Assembly (NCBI GenBank): GCA_900752345.1
Contig: CAADVA010000066.1
Span: forward strand, 1 to 10,192
Direction: 5' to 3'
Source: an uncultured Collinsella sp.
GTDB lineage: Bacteria > Actinomycetota > Coriobacteriia > Coriobacteriales > Coriobacteriaceae
DNA: 10,192 bases
Under the pieces are notes generated by a model, which saw only the letters and a program-made list of their open reading frames with translations, was not told the DNA's origin and made no database searches. Position numbers and translations under genes: made by a program. Positions 6,342-10,192 of the stretch are shown one piece after another. The stretch's first letter is position 1. Every line of letters begins with the position of its first letter.

Positions 6342-7430
6342 ATGGACCTGAAGAAGGAGAAGGTCGCAATTATCGTGGGCGGTGCCGTCATCGGCGTCAT
6401 CGCATCGATGCTTGTGTTCTTCGGAAACCCTGCCAACATGGGCTTCTGCATCGCTTGCTTTATTCGCGATACCGCTGGTGGCCTCGGGCTTCATCGTGCG
6501 GAGGCAGTCCAGTATATTCGCCCTGAGCTTGTCGGCCTTGTTCTCGGCAGTTTCCTGCTCGCCACCGCAAAGAAGGAGTTCTCACCTCGCGGTGGATCTG
6601 CGCCTGTCACCCGCTTCGTGCTAGGGTTCTGCGTCATGATTGGTGCCCTCATGTTCCTCGGCTGCCCGTTCCGCATGATATTGCGTATCGCCGGAGGCGA
6701 CCTCAACGCCATCGTCGGCCTTGCCGGCTTTGTGTGCGGCATCCTCATCGGCACCTACTTCCTGAACAAGGGCTTCTCGCTTCAGAGGACGTACCGCCTT
6801 CCCGCTTCCGAGGGCATTATCTGGCCGATAGTCCAGCTGGGGCTCATTGCTCTGCTTGTGGCGGCGCCTGCGTTCATCCTGTTCTCCCCTGAGGGCGCCG
6901 GTCCCGGCGCGAAGCACGCCGCGATAGCTATTTCCCTCGCTGCGGGACTCATTGTCGGCGCCATCGCCCAGCAGACCCGTCTTTGCATGGTCGGAGGCAT
7001 TCGCGACTTCGTCTTGTTCCGGGAGAACAAGCTGCTTCTTGGGTTTGTCGCCATTTTCTTCGCCGCCCTTATCACAAACCTCGTGCTTACTTACGGTATG
7101 GGCGGCTCTTATTTCAAGCTTGGTTTCGCTGAGCAGCCGATTGCCCACACCGATGGTCTATGGAACTTCCTCGGCACGCTCGTTATGGGCTTTGGCTGCG
7201 TGCTCCTCGGCGGCTGCCCGCTCAGGCAGATGATCCTTTCCGGTGAGGGCAACGCCGATTCGGCCATCGCGATTCTTGGTCTTACCGCCGGTGCTGCGTT
7301 CGCCCACAACTTTGGGCTCGCATCTAGCGGCAAGGGCGCCACACTCAACGGTCAGATTGCCGTTGTTGTCTGTCTTGCTGTCGTGCTCGCTATCGCGTGC
7401 GCTAACACATTTGGAAAGAAGAAGGCCTAA
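6342..7430 (+). CDS. yedE: YedE-family selenium/sulfur membrane transporter
   Basis: Polytopic membrane protein of the YeeE/YedE family, 362 residues, of the form linked to selenium metabolism; it is thought to bring a Se or S compound into the cell. There is a clear internal duplication. Half one has NMGFCIACFIRD (C36, C39) and FLGCPFR (C108). Half two has QQTRLCMVGGIRDF (C215) and LLGGCPLRQ (C292). In the related YeeE such cysteines line the path and relay thiosulfate, so the same job for Se/S is likely. Many hydrophobic segments run from about residue 8 to 355, and the C-terminus is lysine-rich (GKKKA). The ATG is the only sensible start. The strongest Shine-Dalgarno (AGGAGGG, 6320-6326) is 15 bases away; the nearer GAAGGG (6326-6331) is probably used. 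It is the first gene of the + strand operon, behind TATAAT and the inverted-repeat array. Confidence 0.92.
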   Translation: MDLKKEKVAIIVGGAVIGVIASMLVFFGNPANMGFCIACFIRDTAGGLGLHRAEAVQYIRPELVGLVLGSFLLATAKKEFSPRGGSAPVTRFVLGFCVMIGALMFLGCPFRMILRIAGGDLNAIVGLAGFVCGILIGTYFLNKGFSLQRTYRLPASEGIIWPIVQLGLIALLVAAPAFILFSPEGAGPGAKHAAIAISLAAGLIVGAIAQQTRLCMVGGIRDFVLFRENKLLLGFVAIFFAALITNLVLTYGMGGSYFKLGFAEQPIAHTDGLWNFLGTLVMGFGCVLLGGCPLRQMILSGEGNADSAIAILGLTAGAAFAHNFGLASSGKGATLNGQIAVVVCLAVVLAIACANTFGKKKA

Positions 7431-7460
7431 GGCCCTTCGGCCATAAGGAGAGGAGTACCA

Positions 7461-7667
7461 ATGCAGATCGTCGATGCCCGCGGCCTTTCGTGCCCGGAGC
7501 CGGTTGTTATGACCCGCAACGCAATGGCTGGTAAAGAGCCTGCTTATCAGGTGCTTGTTGACACCGTGGCAGCCAAAGAGAACGTCACGCGCTTTGCCAT
7601 GAGTCAGGGATACGCAGTCAACGTGTCCGAGAACAACGGGGAGTTCACGCTCGACATCACGAAATAA
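7461..7667 (+). CDS. yedF: YedF/TusA-like selenium carrier, single-domain form
   Basis: Small cytosolic TusA/SirA-fold protein of 68 residues. The family motif is seen at the N-terminus: DARGLSCPEPVVMTR, with C11 in CPEP as the expected persulfide or perselenide carrier. The rest (VLVDTVAAKENVTRFAMSQG, then VNVSENNGEFTLDI) fits the beta-alpha-beta core. Selenium-linked YedF proteins are usually about 200 residues, with a second DsrE-like domain. Here only the first domain is present, and the frame ends cleanly before a hairpin with no trace of the second domain. A strong ribosome site, AAGGAGAGGAG, precedes the ATG, 30 bases after yedE. The likely role is to pass Se/S from the PLP enzyme or from YedE onward to SelD or DUF3343 (inference). 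Without its neighbours it would be called plain TusA-like. Confidence 0.88.
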   Translation: MQIVDARGLSCPEPVVMTRNAMAGKEPAYQVLVDTVAAKENVTRFAMSQGYAVNVSENNGEFTLDITK

Positions 7668-7672
7668 CTACG

Positions 7673-7708
7673 GGCTCTGCCGGTACAGATCCGGCGGAGC
7701 CTGTGTTT
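7673..7708 (+). terminator. Intercistronic hairpin between yedF and the DUF3343 gene
   Basis: GGCTCTGCCGG (7673-7683) pairs with 7691-7701 in an 11-bp stem with one T-G pair and a 7-base loop. TGTGTTTT follows. It may be a partial terminator that lowers expression of the later genes (DUF3343 to selD), or an mRNA end stabiliser. Confidence 0.6.
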
Positions 7709-7721
7709 TCCGGAGGGACGC

Positions 7722-7979
7722 ATGACTTATATCGCGGCTTTCTTCTCGCATTTCGGGGCCACCCGCTTTAGGCGGCTTTGCAAAGATAAAAACGTTTGCG
7801 TTGAGCTCATGCCGGTTCCCAGAGCCATTTCGAGCAGTTGCGGCACATGCGCGAGGTTCTCTGACTTCCCGTTGGGGGAGGGGGAAACGTGGCCTCAGGA
7901 GGTCGAGTTCGTAGTCGAGGTCCCTACAGACCCTCTGCAGGGATCATACAAGGAGATTTACCGCGCGCCCGGGGCTTAG
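7722..7979 (+). CDS. DUF3343 putative Se/S carrier protein
   Basis: Small protein of 85 residues matching DUF3343 (Pfam name: putative Se/S carrier protein-like). The defining stretch is MPVPRAISSSCGTCARF (30-46), with a CXXC pair at C40 and C43; further cysteines are C20 and C26. The first part (YIAAFFSHFGATRFRRLC) resembles the family's usual strand-helix opening. No signal peptide or membrane segment is seen, so it is cytosolic. CGGAGGG lies just before the ATG. It sits between yedF and the double-cubane reductase. A role as a thiol carrier or chaperone for reduced selenium or sulfur is inferred from context and the CXXC; no reaction has been assigned to the family that I can name with certainty. 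Confidence 0.87.
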   Translation: MTYIAAFFSHFGATRFRRLCKDKNVCVELMPVPRAISSSCGTCARFSDFPLGEGETWPQEVEFVVEVPTDPLQGSYKEIYRAPGA

Positions 7980-8062
7980 ATGTAAAAAGGCGACTTATAG
8001 GGTGTCAGCTATCTACCGTTGACTGTGCTTTCGATGAAGGCGGCTGATTGGAGAGGATTCAC

Positions 8063-9223
8063 ATGTTCGATAACGACTGCCCGCTTCCGAGAACTTTTGA
8101 GGAGTTCAATGAGCAGCGCAAAGCGAGCTTTATCCACGTTAAGGACTTCAAGCAGGCGGGAAACCGTTTAATCGGGTATCTGTGTAGCTATACCCCGCTT
8201 GAGATTATCGACGCCGCTGGCGCCTCCAGCGTTGCCTTGTGCGGCACCTCCGATGAGGTCATTCCCGAGGCCGAGAAGGTTCTTCCCGCGAATCTGTGCC
8301 CGCTGATCAAGTCGACCTACGGCTTCGCCTACTCCGAAAAGTGCCCCTTCACGTATTTCAGCGACATGATCGTAGGCGAGACCACTTGTGACGGCAAGAA
8401 AAAAATGTATGAGCTCCTCTCCGAGCTCAAGGAGACGCACATTCTGCACCTTCCCCAGGGACGTGACCGTGCTTACGAGAGCGACGGCTGGTACGAGGAG
8501 TGCCGCCTGCTCCTCGAGCGCCTGGAGAAGCTCTACGGCATCGCTATCACCGATGACGACCTGCGCGCCGCCGTTGCCCGGCGCAATCGCCTGCGTGAGG
8601 CACAGCTGAGCATGTTCGAGCTGCAGGCCCTCGAGCCCCCCGCGATGAGCGGCGTCGAGCTCATGAGCACGATGTTCGCCGGAACCTTCAGCTTCGACAT
8701 CGCTTCCTACACAAAGAAGATCGAGACCACCGTGGCAGCCCGCAGGTCCGCATACGAGGCGGGGGAGCGCCCTGTCTCCGCCGATGCCAAGCGTATCCTC
8801 ATTACCGGCTGTCCCGTTGGCGGTGTGATTAACAAGATCGGCCGCACGATCGAGATGAACGGCGGCGTCATCGTTTGTATGGACGACTGTTCCGGAGAGC
8901 GTACAGCCCGCATGATGATCGACCAGAACGCCCCCGACATCCTGCGCGCGATCTCCGACCGCTACCTCGACATCAACTGCTCCGTGATGACACCTAATGA
9001 CGGGCGCATGGAGAACACGCTTGCGATGTGCGAGAAGTACCACGTGGATGGGGTTGTCGAGAATGTCCTCACTGCCTGCCACACGTTCAACGTCGAGAGC
9101 GCCCGTATGCAGAAGGCCGTGGAGGGCGCCGGCATTCCTTACCTCAAGATTGAGACCGATTACTCGGCGGGCGACCAAGGTCAGATCGACACCCGCATCG
9201 CGGCGTTCATCGAGACTCTGTAG
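8063..9223 (+). CDS. Double-cubane-cluster-type anaerobic reductase (HgdB/YjiM-like)
   Basis: Protein of the 2-hydroxyacyl-CoA dehydratase superfamily (HgdB/FldC/YjiM), 386 residues. It is closest in layout to single-subunit double-cubane-cluster proteins, which take ATP-driven low-potential electrons and reduce small molecules. Candidate cluster cysteines are C41 (IGYLCSYTPLEII), C79 (LCP), C94, C109 (TTCDGKKKMYE), C250 (ITGCP), C276 (DDCSGER), C306 and C339 (LTACHTFN). The pattern of a cysteine before YxPxEI and a CDGKKKM motif is typical of the family. The start is ATG 8063; an in-frame TTG at 8048 precedes the ribosome site GGAGAGGA (8050-8057) and is rejected. No second dehydratase subunit or CoA-transferase gene is nearby, which argues against amino-acid fermentation by the classical dehydratase. 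The activator gene follows at 11 bases. The substrate is unknown; a Se or S species is suggested only by the neighbours. Confidence 0.88.
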   Translation: MFDNDCPLPRTFEEFNEQRKASFIHVKDFKQAGNRLIGYLCSYTPLEIIDAAGASSVALCGTSDEVIPEAEKVLPANLCPLIKSTYGFAYSEKCPFTYFSDMIVGETTCDGKKKMYELLSELKETHILHLPQGRDRAYESDGWYEECRLLLERLEKLYGIAITDDDLRAAVARRNRLREAQLSMFELQALEPPAMSGVELMSTMFAGTFSFDIASYTKKIETTVAARRSAYEAGERPVSADAKRILITGCPVGGVINKIGRTIEMNGGVIVCMDDCSGERTARMMIDQNAPDILRAISDRYLDINCSVMTPNDGRMENTLAMCEKYHVDGVVENVLTACHTFNVESARMQKAVEGAGIPYLKIETDYSAGDQGQIDTRIAAFIETL

Positions 9224-9233
9224 GAGGCCGGCG

Positions 9234-10004
9234 GTGGTCGGCATCGGAATCGACATCGGCTCCACCGCGACGAAGCTCGCCGTCCTCGAAGAGGGCGGGG
9301 AGCTTGCCTATGTGGATGTCATGCCAACTGGCTTCTCAAGCGTCGAGGCTGCGGAGAGGGCTCGCGAGGCGCTTCTTGCCGAGGGGTTTGACGTCGGGGC
9401 CCCCGAGGTGCGCACCGTCGCCACAGGCTACGGCCGTGTCTCTGTTCCATATGCCCAGAAGATCGTGACTGAGATAACCTGCCATGGTCTTGGCGCGGCG
9501 AGGCTGTTTGGCGCCGACGGCGTGGTCATCGACGTCGGCGGCCAAGACACCAAGGTCATCCGCCTTAAGGGCGGACGCGTGGTCAAGTTCATCATGAACG
9601 ACAAGTGCGCTGCGGGCACTGGCCGTTTCCTCGAGGTCATGTCCGATAAGCTGGGAGTTTCCCAGCAGGAGCTATCTCGGCTCGCTTCCGACGGCGAAGG
9701 GCTCGGCATTAGGATTTCAAGCATGTGCACTGTATTTGCGGAATCGGAGGTCATCAGTCTCGTCGGCAGGGGAGAGCCGCGCGAAGGCATAGCCTATGGC
9801 GTTCTTGAGTCCGTCGCCTCAAGAGTGGTGTCGCTTGCCGGTGGCTTTTCCGATGAGGGGCCTTACTATCTCACGGGTGGGCTCTGCGAAAACAAGTACT
9901 TCGTTGAGCTGGTCGGAAGGTTGCTCGGTAGCACCGTTTCTTCTTGCCCAAATGCGCGTTTCGCGGGGGCTCTTGGGGCCGCTGAGCGGGCGCTCGTGCT
10001 TTAG
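9234..10004 (+). CDS. ATP-dependent activator/reductase of the double-cubane protein (HgdC/YjiL-like)
   Basis: ASKHA-fold ATPase of 256 residues, the usual partner of 2-hydroxyacyl-CoA dehydratase-type proteins; a homodimer with one shared [4Fe-4S] cluster uses ATP to push electrons to very low potential. Visible are IGIDIGSTATKLAVL (phosphate 1), VATGYGR, VIDVGGQDTKVI (phosphate 2), NDKCAAGTGRFLEVM (first cluster cysteine), SSMCTVFAESEVISL (second cysteine) and LTGGLCENKYF (adenosine region). The start is GTG 9234: AGGAGG (9222-9227) lies six bases before it and overlaps the TAG of the reductase gene. The frame is open far upstream into that gene (from 8997), but that part is out-of-frame shadow with no family match. 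The tight coupling with the reductase shows the two work as a pair. Confidence 0.93.
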   Translation: MVGIGIDIGSTATKLAVLEEGGELAYVDVMPTGFSSVEAAERAREALLAEGFDVGAPEVRTVATGYGRVSVPYAQKIVTEITCHGLGAARLFGADGVVIDVGGQDTKVIRLKGGRVVKFIMNDKCAAGTGRFLEVMSDKLGVSQQELSRLASDGEGLGIRISSMCTVFAESEVISLVGRGEPREGIAYGVLESVASRVVSLAGGFSDEGPYYLTGGLCENKYFVELVGRLLGSTVSSCPNARFAGALGAAERALVL

Positions 10005-10048
10005 CGCCCTGCGCGCGATACGATTGAGGCAATGGAAGGGAGATCCTT

Positions 10049-10192
10049 ATGGATATGGCTGGCGTTAAACTCACTGAACTCGTCGAGGCGGCGGGTTGTG
10101 CCGCCAAGCTCGCCCCTGGATACCTGTCTCAGGTGCTAGCAGAGCTCCCGAGGCTCGCAACCCGAAAACTGATCCGCCGGTTCTGACGCGCC
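10049..10192 (+). CDS. selD: Selenide, water dikinase, N-terminal fragment (frame disturbed at window end)
   Basis: SelD makes selenophosphate from selenide and ATP, the selenium donor for selenocysteine, selenouridine and Se-dependent molybdenum hydroxylases. The N-terminus reads VKLTELVEAAGCAAKLAPG, with the catalytic cysteine C17 and lysine K20 in the expected places; C17 is TGT, not a TGA selenocysteine codon. GGAAGGGAGA precedes the ATG, and the gene is 44 bases behind the activator. The frame runs LAELPR as expected and then goes wrong after about 10155. A TGA appears at 10184-10186, while family-like residues (NP, LI, then AGSDA, as in the usual GxxTxDDA region) can be read by changing frames. 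Only about 35 edge bases are affected, so a sequencing or assembly error is the most likely cause. A true pseudogene cannot be excluded. The family is about 330-350 residues; the rest is outside. Confidence 0.82.

Noticed and set aside
7424..7442. GGCC-rich small hairpin at the yedE stop
   Set aside because: Only a 4-6 bp stem overlapping the stop codon, with no T tract; such short GGCC pairs are common here.
8019..8024. TTGACT as a -35 for an internal promoter before the reductase gene
   Set aside because: No -10-like hexamer lies 16-18 bases downstream. The gap 7980-8062 otherwise holds only the ribosome site.
8997..9233. In-frame upstream extension of the activator gene
   Set aside because: It overlaps the reductase gene out of frame, is Arg/Ser/Pro-rich and has no homology sense; GTG 9234 has an ideal AGGAGG in front.
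8168..9265. Long open frame on the minus strand opposite the reductase gene (365 codons)
   Set aside because: It is a mirror of the C/G-rich third codon positions of the + strand reductase. It has no recognisable domain and no proper context.
10184..10186. TGA in selD as a selenocysteine codon
   Set aside because: The catalytic position 17 is TGT (Cys). This TGA lies downstream of a frame break at the window edge, and no family member is expected to have Sec there.
1..10192. CRISPR array, tRNA, rRNA, insertion sequence or prophage gene
   Set aside because: No direct repeat array, tRNA-like cloverleaf, transposase or phage gene was seen on either strand.

Overview
The window reads as a 10.2 kb piece of a high-GC, anaerobic, probably gut-type bacterium, most likely Actinobacteria of class Coriobacteriia (Collinsella-like). 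That placement is inference. It rests on C/G-ending codons, an acetate kinase, a possibly Tat-exported solute-binding lipoprotein, and an oxygen-sensitive 2-hydroxyacyl-CoA-dehydratase-type reductase beside selenium genes. Both window edges cut through genes, and both edges look damaged, as low-quality contig ends do.

Layout. (1) 3-656: C-terminal half of acetate kinase, followed by a strong intrinsic terminator at 684-720. (2) 841-4996: an amino-acid uptake operon on the + strand. It holds a solute-binding lipoprotein, an intercistronic hairpin, two permeases with overlapping stop and start, an ATPase, and a class-I glutamine-amidotransferase-like peptidase (C26). The likely role is import of a glutamate/glutamine-like or gamma-glutamyl compound followed by cytoplasmic hydrolysis. 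The peptidase carries an unexpected N-terminal CX2CX2CX3CP cluster. (3) 5052-6212, minus strand: a cysteine-desulfurase-like class V aminotransferase of the type that accompanies selenium genes. (4) 6213-6341: a divergent control region with a very regular operator-like array, GTTTG/CAAAC/GTTTG/CAAAC at exact 10-bp steps, just downstream of a perfect TATAAT. (5) 6342-window end, + strand: yedE (Se/S membrane transporter), a short yedF (TusA-like), a DUF3343 Se/S carrier-like protein, a double-cubane-cluster-type reductase (HgdB/YjiM-like), its ATPase activator (HgdC/YjiL-like), and the start of selD.

How the parts may work together. Region 3-5 looks like one selenium-mobilisation locus. The PLP enzyme would release or transfer Se/S from cysteine or selenocysteine. 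YedE would import a Se/S species, YedF and DUF3343 would carry it on cysteine thiols, and SelD would make selenophosphate. The point most worth a second look is the complete ATP-driven low-potential Fe-S reductase pair inside this operon, directly before selD. It suggests, without proving, that low-potential electrons are used on a selenium or sulfur substrate. No selA, selB, selC, yqeB, yqeC or molybdenum hydroxylase gene is visible here, so the final use of the selenophosphate cannot be told from this window.
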